A stretch of DNA of 64,000 nucleotides from Halobacteriales archaeon YIM A00010 (GTDB lineage: Archaea > Halobacteriota > Halobacteria > Halobacteriales > Haloarculaceae). A program made the position numbers and the translations under genes. The notes under the pieces were generated by a model. That model had not been told where the DNA came from, ran no database searches, and worked only from the letters and a program-made list of their open reading frames with translations. The first letter of the stretch is position 1. Each line of letters opens with the position of its first letter. The stretch is taken from NCBI GenBank assembly GCA_025041175.1, contig JAKCFJ010000001.1, forward strand, positions 744,001 to 808,000, in the 5' to 3' direction. Below are positions 42,770-52,405 of this stretch, in pieces.

Positions 42770-43240
42770 CTACGGGAATAGACATGATGCGACGTTGATA
42801 CCTGCTGTGTTCAGGAACACGGGAACGAGAACGGGAAGCAGTGCTGCCACGAGCGAGTAGATGCCGCCTTTGGCCTCCTGTTTTCCTTGGGCTTGGGCGC
42901 CCGAATCCGTACTTCCGGCCTTATCGAGCCCGGTCATCATCCTGATGAGGAACTTCAGTATGAAGTACATAGATATCAACCCCAACCCCACCGTAATGAT
43001 CTGAGCAATGTTGAAGCCTGTCGATCCGTCACACAACACCTGTTCCGCTTCGGAGACACCGACCTGCGCCGCGACTGGCTCAGCCTGCAGCGGTACGAGG
43101 AGTAACGCTACCATACACACCGATAGATACAGGTCGTGGCGACCTGGCCGTGTGATGACTCGTGCAATCTGACGGCCAGAGCGGCGAACAACGGTCATAA
43201 TACTGTCTTTACCCCTGGACAGAGGCGTCTTTTTGGTCAT
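42770..43240 (-). CDS. VirB2/TrbC-like small membrane protein (candidate pilin)
   Basis: This 156-residue protein has a long signal region (LYLSVCMVALLLVPLQAEPV ending AAQ), then two hydrophobic spans: FNIAQIITVGLGLISMYFIL and IYSLVAALLPVLVPVFLNTA. A short polar loop (TGLDKAGSTDSGAQAQGKQE) separates them. One Cys occurs just after the signal (VLCDGS) and another near the end (VASCLFP), possibly a disulfide. Order and topology agree with pilin or VirB2/TrbC proteins, but no direct sequence motif confirms it. ATG 43240 is supported by a TATA box about 30 bases before it. Confidence 0.55.
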   Translation of the reverse strand: MTKKTPLSRGKDSIMTVVRRSGRQIARVITRPGRHDLYLSVCMVALLLVPLQAEPVAAQVGVSEAEQVLCDGSTGFNIAQIITVGLGLISMYFILKFLIRMMTGLDKAGSTDSGAQAQGKQEAKGGIYSLVAALLPVLVPVFLNTAGINVASCLFP

Positions 43241-43629
43241 GATATACGTTAATATTAGGAAGCGGGTATAAAAAAGTACCGGAGAACACACCGCAAAGGT
43301 TATTTATTGTAGAGATGTATGTACCATTCCAAATGATGAATATAGGAAAAGCAATAAATAGTTGTTATAGATGGTACAATGATATATGTTGTCAATATAG
43401 TCACACACTGTCCGGGGGGTAATGTTATGTATACGGGGATGAAAGGGGTGAGATACCGATCGACTGGAGGGACGACCGCTCGGTGGGGATCCATTCGGAG
43501 TGTGAGATAATATGGACACAGATGGTAGTCTGATAGGGTACAGTAAAAATCTTATCGGTATTGGTATCACGTGGTGCTTGCCGCGATCTGAGACGCGAAC
43601 GAAGCGGATTCAACGCATTCATTAGTGAC
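43241..43629. other. Spacer between the secretion operon and the beta-helix lipoprotein
   Basis: It is AT-rich in 43300-43440. It contains the minus-strand promoter of the secretion set near 43270 but no gene. Frames are short and rich in Ile, Tyr and Ser without halophilic character. The plus-strand promoter of the beta-helix lipoprotein is probably in 43540-43600 (AAAATCTTATCGG), but it is not clear. Confidence 0.5.
43267..43277 (-). promoter_or_regulatory. TATA box of the type IV secretion-like operon
   Basis: On the minus strand the sequence reads CTTTTTTATACC, centred about 32 bases before ATG 43240. That is the usual distance for a very short-leader haloarchaeal transcript covering the VirB2-, VirB6- and VirB4-like genes. 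Confidence 0.6.
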
Positions 43630-44886
43630 ATGGCTGATTCGAAGACATCCGACAGGCGGGGATTCCTCAAGATCGTGGGAACCGCTGGAGGAGTCGGACT
43701 TTCGGCGATCAGCGGTTGTACGTCGATATGGATGGGTGGTAGCGGTGATAGTGGAGGCGGGGAGTATCCTCCAATGCAGTTTGCTTCCCAGCAACACCGC
43801 ATTGCACGCGAAATGGCAACACACACCGCTACTGACCGGGCCTCGCTCATTGACGCAGTTGGTGTTCCGGAAGCAACCATTTGGATACCGAACACAGCCA
43901 CGATCGATATGACTGGGGTAGTCGGTGTCCCCATCGCGCCGAACGTGACGATCGCCAGCGACCGCCTCTTGAACGACGCGGAGGGTGGGATGATCAAAAC
44001 CGACGGTTACGACAAAGGTGTCTTCATCAACGATACGAGCGGCTGTCGGATCACTGGACTTCGGTTGAAAGGACCGCGAATGGACTACTTCGAACCGTGG
44101 CAAGACGGGAAAGACGAGGAGGATTACGCGGCGCTTGGATTCAGTCTCGAGGGACAGACCGCGATCGTCGATCACTGCGAAGTGGCCGGATGGACGTTCG
44201 CCGGGATCGCTCTCGGAGCCGCCTCCAAACAGACGCGGGGATGGATCCACCACAACTCGATGCACCATAACCAGATGAACCACCTCGGGTATCCGATGGA
44301 GCTGTACAACGGGTTGCATCTGATCGAGTGGAACTATTTCGATCACAATCGCCACTCAATCGCTGGCTTTGGCTATCCAAGCAACGGGTATGAGGCCCGG
44401 TTCAACGTCGTTGGGCCGAACGCGATCTTACACGCGTTCGATATGCATTATCTCGGCGAGAACCTGGATGAACTCGGGAAGTCCGGTCTTGGCATGTCCG
44501 GTGGTGAGTTCGTTAACATCCATCACAACGTGTTCGAGCTAACGTCGTATCCAGCGTTCTCGATCCAAGGCATTCCACAACAGTATGTCCGTTTTTGTAA
44601 CAACTGGTCTGCCGACACACCGGATGAACGATCCGGGAAATCGAATGGGGTCGCCCTGTTCCCCGAGAGCGTGGATGTACGCATAAAGGACAACACATAC
44701 GGTCCGAACGCGATCGAACCGGGGCGACAACGACTGCGTGAAATAGAGCCCCAGCTCGTGGAATCTCAGAACGCCTCGAGTGAGAACCCGCCGAGTGCAA
44801 CCCCCACACCGATGGATCTCGATGGTTTGCTCTCATCCGCCTCGAACGGGAACCAGACGACAGATTCCGTCGCTGAATTTCCGTGA
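43630..44886 (+). CDS. Right-handed beta-helix Tat lipoprotein
   Basis: The 418 residues begin with a Tat lipoprotein signal (SDRRGFLKIVGTAGGVGLSA then ISGC). They then carry repeated beta-helix coils such as NDTSGCRITGLRLKG, IVDHCEVAGWTFAGIALG, WIHHNSMHHNQMNHLGYPME and FVNIHHNVFELTSYPAFSI. Many HHN and NH pairs line one face; similar folds occur in pectate lyases and in surface adhesins. No catalytic pair is certain. It should be lipid-anchored outside the cell. It is upstream of the domain-repeat surface protein. Confidence 0.78.
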   Translation: MADSKTSDRRGFLKIVGTAGGVGLSAISGCTSIWMGGSGDSGGGEYPPMQFASQQHRIAREMATHTATDRASLIDAVGVPEATIWIPNTATIDMTGVVGVPIAPNVTIASDRLLNDAEGGMIKTDGYDKGVFINDTSGCRITGLRLKGPRMDYFEPWQDGKDEEDYAALGFSLEGQTAIVDHCEVAGWTFAGIALGAASKQTRGWIHHNSMHHNQMNHLGYPMELYNGLHLIEWNYFDHNRHSIAGFGYPSNGYEARFNVVGPNAILHAFDMHYLGENLDELGKSGLGMSGGEFVNIHHNVFELTSYPAFSIQGIPQQYVRFCNNWSADTPDERSGKSNGVALFPESVDVRIKDNTYGPNAIEPGRQRLREIEPQLVESQNASSENPPSATPTPMDLDGLLSSASNGNQTTDSVAEFP

Positions 44887-44962
44887 CCGATAATGGTAGT
44901 ATATGATTCGATAAACTATAATTAAATGGCAATTGAATCTCTTCGACAACGACCGTGATACG

Positions 44963-45907
44963 ATGTTATCAGTAGACGATTCCAGCTACGTGAGATCAGT
45001 ATTGTTCGTAGTCGTCAGTGTGATTGCTCTCTCCGGAGCATCCGCAGCAGTGGCCGGACCATCCACAACGGTAGACCAGACGGCACCTCCTCAGAACGCG
45101 AGCGACGAACACACGTTGGTTATCGAAACCACCGGAGAACCGGTCCAGTACACCCTTTCGGCGTCGGGGAGCGTCAGTGGAGACCCAGGCGAGAGCGACA
45201 CAGTTCAGGGGAGAACACTGAACGGTCGGGTCGGAGGTGTTCCGTGGAACAACACGACCAACGACACCGAAGACACCGTTACGTACACTGGCTACATCGA
45301 AACGTTCCAGTACCGCGGCGACGATCTCCAGTTGCGCCTCGAGGGACAACAAATATCGCCTGCCACACTCTCGGCCAACCATCTCCGGATCGTGCGTCCG
45401 AACTCGTCCAACGACACCACCATCAACTACGAAATCTCGGTCACTGGTAGCGCAACTCCCGGTGAATCTACCGAAGATCAGGATGGAACAACGGCGGACA
45501 ACGGATCGAACGGCACGCTGATCCACGGCCAGCTTTCCGATCGGTCGGACTCGTTCTATTTCACAGGAAACACTACCGTCACATCGTTCGACCAGCAGGC
45601 ACTCGTTTTTGAGAATGGGCAGAACGTTACCGCTTCGGGGACGACGAACGAGACACCGACAGGAACACCGGACTCGTCTACACCAACGGTTCACCCATCA
45701 CCCACCACGTCCACCTCTCCCCCCCAAACCACGGCGTTCGAACGCACGTCCCCCCTCCAGCCGACGACGAACGTGAACGGGAGTGGTTCCTCCGGTTCGT
45801 CCAGTTCGGCGCTCGGGTTTTTCCTGCGCCTTGCTAGCGGCGTCGTGATGGTCGCACTTATTGCTGTTGCGGCCTGGTACTATTTCCCCAAACAACAGCG
45901 CTGGTAG
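44963..45907 (+). CDS. Surface protein with two repeat domains and C-terminal anchor
   Basis: This 314-residue protein has a signal peptide (VLFVVVSVIALSGASAAVAG) and two domains beginning HTLVIETTGEPVQYTLSASG and INYEISVTGSATPG. Each closes with a strand of the form YTGYIETFQYRGDDLQLRLE or FTGNTTVTSFDQQALVFENG. A Ser/Thr/Pro linker follows, then a transmembrane span (GVVMVALIAVAAWYYF) and a basic KQQRW end. The same domain is found twice at the end of the beta-helix protein at 55860-58004. It probably faces the outside of the cell. The ATG at 44963 is chosen over 44933 because it gives the shorter leader before the signal. Confidence 0.7.
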   Translation: MLSVDDSSYVRSVLFVVVSVIALSGASAAVAGPSTTVDQTAPPQNASDEHTLVIETTGEPVQYTLSASGSVSGDPGESDTVQGRTLNGRVGGVPWNNTTNDTEDTVTYTGYIETFQYRGDDLQLRLEGQQISPATLSANHLRIVRPNSSNDTTINYEISVTGSATPGESTEDQDGTTADNGSNGTLIHGQLSDRSDSFYFTGNTTVTSFDQQALVFENGQNVTASGTTNETPTGTPDSSTPTVHPSPTTSTSPPQTTAFERTSPLQPTTNVNGSGSSGSSSSALGFFLRLASGVVMVALIAVAAWYYFPKQQRW

Positions 45908-46082
45908 CCGGTCTCGGCCGATCTAGCCGATTCTTTGATGCGATGATCGGTAACAAGTTCGAACTAAATATGCCTTCCGCTCTTCAGCTGAGATCTTTTG
46001 GATGGGTTGTGCATATCTTTCTATTTTTGGTTGCATATACATTTACTAGTGCCCACCTCACATCTGATTGTAGACACAACCG

Positions 46083-46949
46083 TTAGGCGGGGGGTTCGAT
46101 CCGGGATCTAAACTCCGGAACACCGCTCACATCGGGTGTGAAGCGAAACAGTGCACCAGCCCCGTTCCCTTCAACGGATCGGTCGTTGCCGGCCGTTGCA
46201 GTCGTGACGTAAGCGTGTTCGTAGTCCGGCCCACCGAACGTGATACTGGAGATCTTCCGCGCGGGGAGCGGAACGCGATCGACGACACGGCCGTCGTCCG
46301 GGTGGTGGCGGACCACACAGCCGCCGTTCCACCGGGCCGACCACACGTAGCCCTCTGCATCGACCGTCAACCCGTCGGGAAGGCCCGCACTCCCGACCGT
46401 TCTGACGAACGGACGGCGGTCAGAAAGGGTGCCGGATTCGGCGTTGTACTCGAACGACCATATTGTCTCTGCCTCGGTTTCGGCGAAGTAGACCCGCGCG
46501 TTGTCCGGGCTGAACCCCAGCCCGTTCGAGACAGCGAGGTCCGAGATGAGGAGCGACAACGAGCCGTCGGTGTCGAGTCGATACAGCCGCCCGTCCGGTG
46601 GCATCGTCCCACAGAAAACCCGCCCGTTTGGACCCGCAATCACGTCGTTGAACCGCGATCCCCGCTCCTCGGGAATCTCCGGCATGACCGTCTCTTCTCG
46701 ATCGTCGCTCCAGATGGTGATCGAACCGTTTTCCTTGAACAACACGAGCGAACCGTCATCTTGGATCGTGAACCCGCCGATCGACGGACCGGTGTAACAC
46801 TGCTCGCTCTCGTCCGTCTCGAAGTCGTAGCGGTACATGTGTCCGTTCGGAATGTCGACCCAGTACAGACGGTTTTCACCGGGGTGATACAACGGGCCTT
46901 CGCCCGTTTCATACGCGTGGTCCACGAACCGTTTCGGTTGGTTTCGCAT
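46083..46949 (-). CDS. SMP-30/gluconolactonase-family lactonase
   Basis: This 288-residue six-bladed beta-propeller hydrolyses sugar-acid lactones. Metal-ligand regions are present: GEGPLYHPGENRLYWVDI (Glu), RFNDVIAGPNGRVFCGTMPP (Asn), ISDLAVSNGLGFSPDNARV (Asn) and LPDGLTVDAEGYVWSARWNG (Asp). It likely follows the dehydrogenase encoded upstream in an oxidative sugar pathway. ATG 46949 is selected. The spacer on its left is AT-rich with T runs. Confidence 0.88.
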   Translation of the reverse strand: MRNQPKRFVDHAYETGEGPLYHPGENRLYWVDIPNGHMYRYDFETDESEQCYTGPSIGGFTIQDDGSLVLFKENGSITIWSDDREETVMPEIPEERGSRFNDVIAGPNGRVFCGTMPPDGRLYRLDTDGSLSLLISDLAVSNGLGFSPDNARVYFAETEAETIWSFEYNAESGTLSDRRPFVRTVGSAGLPDGLTVDAEGYVWSARWNGGCVVRHHPDDGRVVDRVPLPARKISSITFGGPDYEHAYVTTATAGNDRSVEGNGAGALFRFTPDVSGVPEFRSRIEPPA

Positions 46950-47045
46950 TAGTGTTCTAATACTGAACGCTTGATTATAAATGTTCGAGACCAATACCCC
47001 CGCCATCGGGCGGATGGTGACGTCGACATCCGTTCGGCATCGGCG

Positions 47046-48161
47046 CTACTCGATCCCGACCCATTCACCGCGTTCGTCGGACCGCTCGATCGCATCGAGC
47101 ACGCGCTGGACTGACAGCCCGTCGGCGAAGCTGGGAGTGTACGGCGCGTCGTTCCGGACGGCGTTGAGGAACTCGTAATTTTCGTGGACGAACGTGTGCT
47201 CCCAGCCGATGGCGTGGCCAGGCGGCCACCAGTGATCGATGTACGGGTCGTCCGGCTCGGTGATCATGATCGTCTGGTAGCCCCTGTCCCCGGGTTCGAG
47301 CAGTTCCAGTTCGTTCAGTCGTTCGAGCGAGAACCGAAGGCTGCCCGCAGAGCCGTTGATCTCGATCGTGTTGTCGTTTTTGTGTCCGGTCGCAAACCGG
47401 GACGCCTCGAACGTTCCTGTGGTGCCCGAGGCGAACGTCACTTGCGCCGAGTAGGCGTCATCGACCGTTACGGGACGGGTTTCATCGCCCTCGTCGTCGA
47501 CGGGTCGCTCGTCGACGAACGTCCGGAGCTGACCGGAGACGCGCTCGATCTCCCCGGCCACGTCGCCGAGGAGAAAGCGCGCGAGATCGATGGAGTGTGC
47601 GCCCAGATCACCGAGCGAACCGCTTCCGGCCAGCTCCTCCGATAGCCGCCAGCTCCACTGTGCATCCGGATCGACGAGCCAATCCTGGAGATATTTCGCC
47701 CGGACGTGGCGGATTTCTCCCAGATCCCCATTCGTGATCCGCTTGCGCGCGTACTGAACGGCGGGCAGATACCGGTAGTTGAACGCGATGCCAGCGATCG
47801 CGTCCGACTCGCTTGCGGCGTCGGCCATCCGTTCCGCTCCCGACAGCGTCGGCGCGAGCGGTTTCTCACAGAACACCGAGACGCCAGCATCGAGCGCCGC
47901 GACCGACGGCTCGACGTGGACGTGGTTCGGCCCGAGATTGTACAACACGTCCACCTCCGGAATGGCATCTGCCCACTCCGTCGTGGTGTTGGCAAATCCG
48001 AGCTGATCGGCCGCCGATTCGAGCGCTGCCTCGTCGCGGCCGATGAGTACGTGTCGATTCACCTCCGGAGCGTCCGGAAAGAACATCGGAAGCCGAGCGA
48101 GAGCGTTGGCGTGTGCTTTCCCCATGAACCGGTAGCCGAGGACACCGATGTCGAGTGTCAT
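47046..48161 (-). CDS. Gfo/Idh/MocA-family sugar dehydrogenase
   Basis: This 371-residue protein has a Rossmann N-terminus (DIGVLGYRFMGKAHANAL), EKPLAPTLSGAERMADAASE with the catalytic-type Lys and, in the C-terminal domain, GSLGDLGAHSIDLARFLLGD. It belongs to the polyol/sugar dehydrogenase family and is placed with a lactonase, an isomerase and a ThuA-like gene on one strand, which points to a carbohydrate or inositol catabolic unit. The exact sugar cannot be read. Confidence 0.88.
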   Translation of the reverse strand: MTLDIGVLGYRFMGKAHANALARLPMFFPDAPEVNRHVLIGRDEAALESAADQLGFANTTTEWADAIPEVDVLYNLGPNHVHVEPSVAALDAGVSVFCEKPLAPTLSGAERMADAASESDAIAGIAFNYRYLPAVQYARKRITNGDLGEIRHVRAKYLQDWLVDPDAQWSWRLSEELAGSGSLGDLGAHSIDLARFLLGDVAGEIERVSGQLRTFVDERPVDDEGDETRPVTVDDAYSAQVTFASGTTGTFEASRFATGHKNDNTIEINGSAGSLRFSLERLNELELLEPGDRGYQTIMITEPDDPYIDHWWPPGHAIGWEHTFVHENYEFLNAVRNDAPYTPSFADGLSVQRVLDAIERSDERGEWVGIE

Positions 48162-48235
48162 ACCCCTGAATTCCGAGAACTACCCCTTAGTGTTTTCTAT
48201 TCCGACGATTTATTCTGTGTTAATATCACCAATAA

Positions 48236-49204
48236 TCATTCCGCCCAGTACGCATCGCCCGGTGTCGTCTCGAACACGGCGCGGCCGAGGAGATCGACGG
48301 CCTTTTCCAACCCTTCGCGCCCGCTCGTGAGCGAATCCTCGTGTTCGATGGAGAGCGCGTCGTCGTACCCCACCATCCGGAGCGTCGAGACGATCTCCTT
48401 CCAGTGTGATTCGTCGTGGCCGTAGCCGACCGACCGGAACAGCCACGACCGGTTCGGCTCGTCGGTGTAGGCGGTGGTGTCGAGCACTCCCTTCAGCCGT
48501 GCGTTCGACTCGTAGACGCGTGTGTCCTTGGCGTGAACGTGGTGGATGGCGTCGTGCCCCCCGAGATACCGGATTGCTTCCGTGACGTCGATCCCTTGCC
48601 AGTAAAGGTGGGACGGATCGAAGTTGGCACCGATGCGCTCGTTGGTCATCTCGCGGAGTCGGCACAGCCCGGCCGGCTCGTACACGAGCATGTTCGGGTG
48701 CATCTCGATGCCGACGTTCACGCCGTGGGACTCGGCGTGATCCGCGAGATCGCTCCAGTAGTCGGTGGCGACCTCCCACTGGTACTCGTGGTTCTCGGCG
48801 TGCTCTGGAGGCCACGGCGCGGTGATCCAGTTCGGCGTCTCGTCGTTCGGCCCCCCTGCTGGCAGACCCGAAAAGCAGGTCACGGTGTCGACGCCGAGCT
48901 GATCGGCGAGTCGAATCGCTTCCCGGAGCTCGGTGTCTGCACGTTCTGCGCGCGCCTCGTCGGGATGCAGCGGGTTGTTGTGGGTTGCCAGCGCCGAGAT
49001 CCGAAGCCCGTTGGTTTCGAGCAGCTCGTGAAGATCGTCTTGTCGATCCTCTGCGTCGAGAAACTCCTCTCTCGGGAGGTGGTCGGAGCCAGTGAAGCCA
49101 CCGGTGCCAAGCTCCACTGCCTCGACGCCGAGCTCCGACAGATACTCGAACGCGTCGTCTCGTGATTGATCACCCAAGACCGCCGTGAGTACACCGATCT
49201 GCAT
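48236..49204 (-). CDS. Sugar phosphate isomerase/epimerase-like TIM barrel
   Basis: This 322-residue xylose-isomerase-like barrel starts MQIGVLTAVLGDQSRDDAFE. Metal-ligand positions appear in VNVGIEMHPNMLVYEPAGLC (Glu/His), IGANFDPSHLYWQGIDVTEA (Asp/His), AIHHVHAKDTRVYE (His) and ALSIEHEDSLTSGREGLE (Glu). Proteins of this family isomerise or dehydrate sugars and inositols. It is downstream of the ThuA-like gene and upstream of the dehydrogenase. ATG 49204 is chosen; longer in-frame reading runs into the repeat element at 49274. Confidence 0.85.
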   Translation of the reverse strand: MQIGVLTAVLGDQSRDDAFEYLSELGVEAVELGTGGFTGSDHLPREEFLDAEDRQDDLHELLETNGLRISALATHNNPLHPDEARAERADTELREAIRLADQLGVDTVTCFSGLPAGGPNDETPNWITAPWPPEHAENHEYQWEVATDYWSDLADHAESHGVNVGIEMHPNMLVYEPAGLCRLREMTNERIGANFDPSHLYWQGIDVTEAIRYLGGHDAIHHVHAKDTRVYESNARLKGVLDTTAYTDEPNRSWLFRSVGYGHDESHWKEIVSTLRMVGYDDALSIEHEDSLTSGREGLEKAVDLLGRAVFETTPGDAYWAE

Positions 49205-49273
49205 GCGAGTTGAATTATTTCTAATACCAATAAATGTTTGGGAAACCATCAAGGGACGGTCACTGCTGGTCAT

Positions 49274-49370
49274 ACTGTCGGGCAGAGCCACGGACGGATT
49301 GCGGCGGAATATCCATCTGCTGTCTGGCGGTTCACCAGTATTCGATATTCGATCCCCTCTGTCCGACAGT
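49274..49370. repeat. Type A inverted-repeat element, 97 bp
   Basis: The ends ACTGTCGGGCAGAG and CTCTGTCCGACAGT bound an interior with CTGTCTGGCGGTTCACCAG, the reverse orientation of the copy at 19458. It lies between the ThuA-like gene, which ends 17 bases away, and the isomerase promoter. Confidence 0.85.
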
Positions 49371-49386
49371 ATCACGAACGAACAGA

Positions 49387-50127
49387 TCAGTGGACAGTTC
49401 GGTCGTCGGTGGTGTCGATCGGTTCGATCGGTTCGCTGTTGCCGAACGACGGCACCGGGCCGTCGGTGGGGGCCGCCCACGCCACGGCGTTAGCGAGAAC
49501 CTGCTGGACGGTCTCGTCGTGGTAGATCGGGTACGTTTCGTGACCGGGTCGGAAGTAGAAGATGCGGCCGTTGCCCCGCGTGTAACAGCAGCCCGACCGG
49601 AACACCTCGCCGCCCTCGAACCACGAGAGGAACACGAGCGTCTCCGGCGCGGGAACGTCGAAGCGTTCGCCGTACATCTCCGCTTCGGGCAGCTCGACGT
49701 GCTCGGAGAGTCCGTCCGCGATCGGGTGGCTCGGCTCGACGACCCACAATCGCTCGGTTTCGGCCGCTTCGCGCCACTTGAGCGAGCAGCTCGTACCCAG
49801 TAGCTTCCGAAAGATCTTCGAGTAGTGGCCCGAGTGGAGGACGATCAACCCCATGCCTTCGAGTACCCGCTCGTGAACGCGTTCGACCACTGTGTCGCTG
49901 ACCTCCTCGTGGGCGTCGTGTCCCCACCACGTCAGCACGTCCGTCTCCTCGAGAACGGTCTCGCTCAATCCGTGTTCGGGCTCGTCCAGCGTCGCCGTTT
50001 GCGTCTCGAAGCCGTGGTTAGCAAGGGCCTCGGCGATCACCGCGTGGATTCCGTCGGGGTAGACCGAGGCGACTACGTCGTCTTCGCGCTCGTGTCGGTA
50101 CTCGTTCCACACTGTGACTGTTGTCAT
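49387..50127 (-). CDS. ThuA-like domain protein
   Basis: This 246-residue protein with a class I glutamine amidotransferase-like fold begins [20 protein letters not shown]. Family blocks are [59 protein letters not shown] and [20 protein letters not shown]. ThuA proteins are linked to trehalose or related disaccharide metabolism, with uncertain biochemistry. It probably belongs with the downstream isomerase, dehydrogenase and lactonase genes, although the repeat element lies in between. Confidence 0.88.
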   Translation of the reverse strand: MTTVTVWNEYRHEREDDVVASVYPDGIHAVIAEALANHGFETQTATLDEPEHGLSETVLEETDVLTWWGHDAHEEVSDTVVERVHERVLEGMGLIVLHSGHYSKIFRKLLGTSCSLKWREAAETERLWVVEPSHPIADGLSEHVELPEAEMYGERFDVPAPETLVFLSWFEGGEVFRSGCCYTRGNGRIFYFRPGHETYPIYHDETVQQVLANAVAWAAPTDGPVPSFGNSEPIEPIDTTDDRTVH

Positions 50128-50240
50128 ACACCACTCCCATCCCACACCGGCGTGTTAATCGTTCGGGTCAATCGCGTCAGCGGGCATCATCTGCGAGACG
50201 TTACGGCAGTACGTTCGTAACGAATATTTTTCATATCTCG

Positions 50241-50693
50241 TTATTGAATTCGTGAATTTCGTTCCGGTATTCCCGAGCGTTCCTCGGAACGCCGCTGTTG
50301 GTGCCGGACAGGGGTGATCGGTTCCGACCGTTCGGCACACTGTTGTGCGACTGCATCGAGTCGTCGGCCCACACTGTGGATCTCCTGGCGCAAACACTGG
50401 GTCTCTAGGGGAGCAGTTGCATCGTTGTGACGTTCGAGGAGCGTTTCGAGCACGCCGAGCAACCGGAGCACGGCGTGCACGCTGGCGTCCGGGAACGTGT
50501 GACCGCACGGACGGAGCGTCCGCATCAATTCCAGCGCTTCCTCCGTTACGGCCGATTCTGAGGGCTCCGGCTCCGGTTCGAGGAGCAACTGGATCGTTGG
50601 TGGCGTCCCGTCGGTCCCCGCGGAACGAACCCGGAGCCATTCCTCCGTGGCGTCCGGAGCCGTTCCACACGACGGACAGACGAATCGTACCAT
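50241..50693 (-). CDS. Zinc-binding hypothetical protein
   Basis: The 150 residues start MVRFVCPSCGTAPDATEEWL, and a second Cys/His site occurs at LRPCGHTFPDASVHAV, which together may bind a zinc ion. A helical C-terminal half follows (LRLLGVLETLLERHNDATAP) and an Arg/Gln-rich tail. The family is not known. ATG 50693 is chosen, since the longer start at 50780 would add a basic 29-residue stretch. It is monocistronic. Confidence 0.55.
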   Translation of the reverse strand: MVRFVCPSCGTAPDATEEWLRVRSAGTDGTPPTIQLLLEPEPEPSESAVTEEALELMRTLRPCGHTFPDASVHAVLRLLGVLETLLERHNDATAPLETQCLRQEIHSVGRRLDAVAQQCAERSEPITPVRHQQRRSEERSGIPERNSRIQ

Positions 50694-51003
50694 GAGCGTC
50701 TTCACCCACGAATCGACTAAGGCCCGTCGTCTGCACTCGCAAGGGTTTTTCTGATCCACACGCGGAGCGGTCGTTCTCACGAACCGTAGCGCCGTCGCTC
50801 CTACGGATTTTGCTCCGTCGCGTACAAGAGCGCTGGCGGTATGGAATGATAGTGGTTGGATCCGTTTGGGATGGATACGGTCGCCAGCTACAGTTATCTA
50901 TTACGGATTGGTTGGGAAAATCGTTGTGGTGGATCAACCGGCGGTTTGATCGAGGAGCCGCGTGTCCAACGGCGGGACTTTATCTTCCTATGGACGAGAA
51001 CTG

Positions 51004-51153
51004 ATGAACGTGCTAGCGTGTGCTGCGGTGGAATGGTTGGGAGACACGTTTGGGCCGTTTCTCATCCCTCCTGCGTTGTTCGTCGCGGGCGGGATCGGGT
51101 ACGGGATCCTGTTGCTTCTCAGCCGCCGGGACTGGACCCGCCCCGGGGGCTAA
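51004..51153 (+). CDS. 49-aa single-span membrane protein
   Basis: From MNVLACAAVEWLGDTFGPFL the protein continues with IPPALFVAGGIGYGILLLLS and a basic end RRDWTRPGG. It is a short membrane peptide of the kind often seen next to haloarchaeal genes. It may be transcribed with the Xaa-Pro peptidase gene 33 bases downstream. The function is unknown. Confidence 0.55.
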   Translation: MNVLACAAVEWLGDTFGPFLIPPALFVAGGIGYGILLLLSRRDWTRPGG

Positions 51154-51186
51154 AGCGTTTAGTTTCTCGGGGATGAGGTGGATGAT

Positions 51187-52359
51187 ATGCAGTCCGATAT
51201 TTCGGATCTGGACGGGTTTCTCGCTGACCGCAACGACGACGGCTATCTCATTGACGCGGACAGCGAGATTCCGGACCAACGGTATCTGTCGGGATTCGAC
51301 GCCCCCGATCCGTTCGTGACGGTGTACGCGGACGACGTTCACGTGTTGGTTTCGAGCCTCGAATACGGCCGAGCGAAACGGGAAAGCAACGCAGAGACGG
51401 TGTCCCGGTACAGCGATTTCGACTACCGGGAGAAACGGGGACAGTACGGACAGACAGAGGCGAAAAACCGTGTTATTGCCGAGTTTCTAGAGAGGCACGG
51501 AGTAACGTCGGTCTCGGTTCCCGAACGGTTCCCGCTGTCGAGTGCTGATGGACTGCGCGATCTCGGTGTGTCGGTGTCAGTCGACACCGAGAGCATCGTC
51601 ACGCAGCTCCGCGCGGTCAAAACAGACGCGGAGGTCGAGTGGATCCGCACCGCACAACGGGCGAACGAGGCGGCGATGGCCCGCGCAGAGACGCTCATCC
51701 GAGAGGCCACGATCGAATCTGGCGTGCTCGTTCACGACGGGGAGGCGCTGACCAGCGAGCGCCTGCGCCGCGAGATCGAGCTGGAACTCCTCCAAAACGA
51801 CCACGCGCTCGACGAAACCATCGTCGCGTGCGGGGCGGACGCTGCCGATCCCCACGATCGGGGCAGCGGGCCGCTCGAACCACACGAGAGCATCATCATC
51901 GACATTTTCCCGCGCGGGAAGGAATCGAAGTACTTCGCTGACATGACCCGGACGTTCGTGAAGGGCACCCCTTCGGAGACGATCCGGGAGTGGTACGATC
52001 TCACCCACGGGGCCCAACGGGCCGCGTTCGACGCCATCGAACCCGGTGCGACCGGGGCGGACGTTCACAACGCCGTCTGTGACGTGTACGAGGACGCTGG
52101 TGAGCCGACGCTCCGCAGCGACGAACGGACCGAAACGGGGTTCATCCACAGCACCGGACACGGGATCGGGCTCGACGTTCACGAACGGCCGCGCCTCGCG
52201 CCGGGCGGCGACCAGCTCGAACCCGGCCACGTCGTCACTGTCGAGCCGGGGCTGTACGACCCGACCGTAGGCGGCGTCAGGATCGAGGATTTCGGCGTCG
52301 TCACCGAATCGGGGTTCGAGAACCTCACCGACTACCCGAAACAGCTGCTCGTCGAGTGA
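51187..52359 (+). CDS. M24 family Xaa-Pro peptidase
   Basis: This 390-residue aminopeptidase P/prolidase relative has a creatinase-like N-terminal domain. The pita-bread catalytic half follows, with metal ligands in [20 protein letters not shown] (two Asp), [20 protein letters not shown] (His), [20 protein letters not shown] (two Glu). It cleaves before proline or in Xaa-Pro dipeptides in the cytosol. ATG 51187 fits; three residues earlier is another start. Confidence 0.9.
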   Translation: MQSDISDLDGFLADRNDDGYLIDADSEIPDQRYLSGFDAPDPFVTVYADDVHVLVSSLEYGRAKRESNAETVSRYSDFDYREKRGQYGQTEAKNRVIAEFLERHGVTSVSVPERFPLSSADGLRDLGVSVSVDTESIVTQLRAVKTDAEVEWIRTAQRANEAAMARAETLIREATIESGVLVHDGEALTSERLRREIELELLQNDHALDETIVACGADAADPHDRGSGPLEPHESIIIDIFPRGKESKYFADMTRTFVKGTPSETIREWYDLTHGAQRAAFDAIEPGATGADVHNAVCDVYEDAGEPTLRSDERTETGFIHSTGHGIGLDVHERPRLAPGGDQLEPGHVVTVEPGLYDPTVGGVRIEDFGVVTESGFENLTDYPKQLLVE

Positions 52360-52405
52360 CGGCAGTCGGATAGGTTTTTATCTACTGCAGCGGAACCCGT
52401 CCAGC

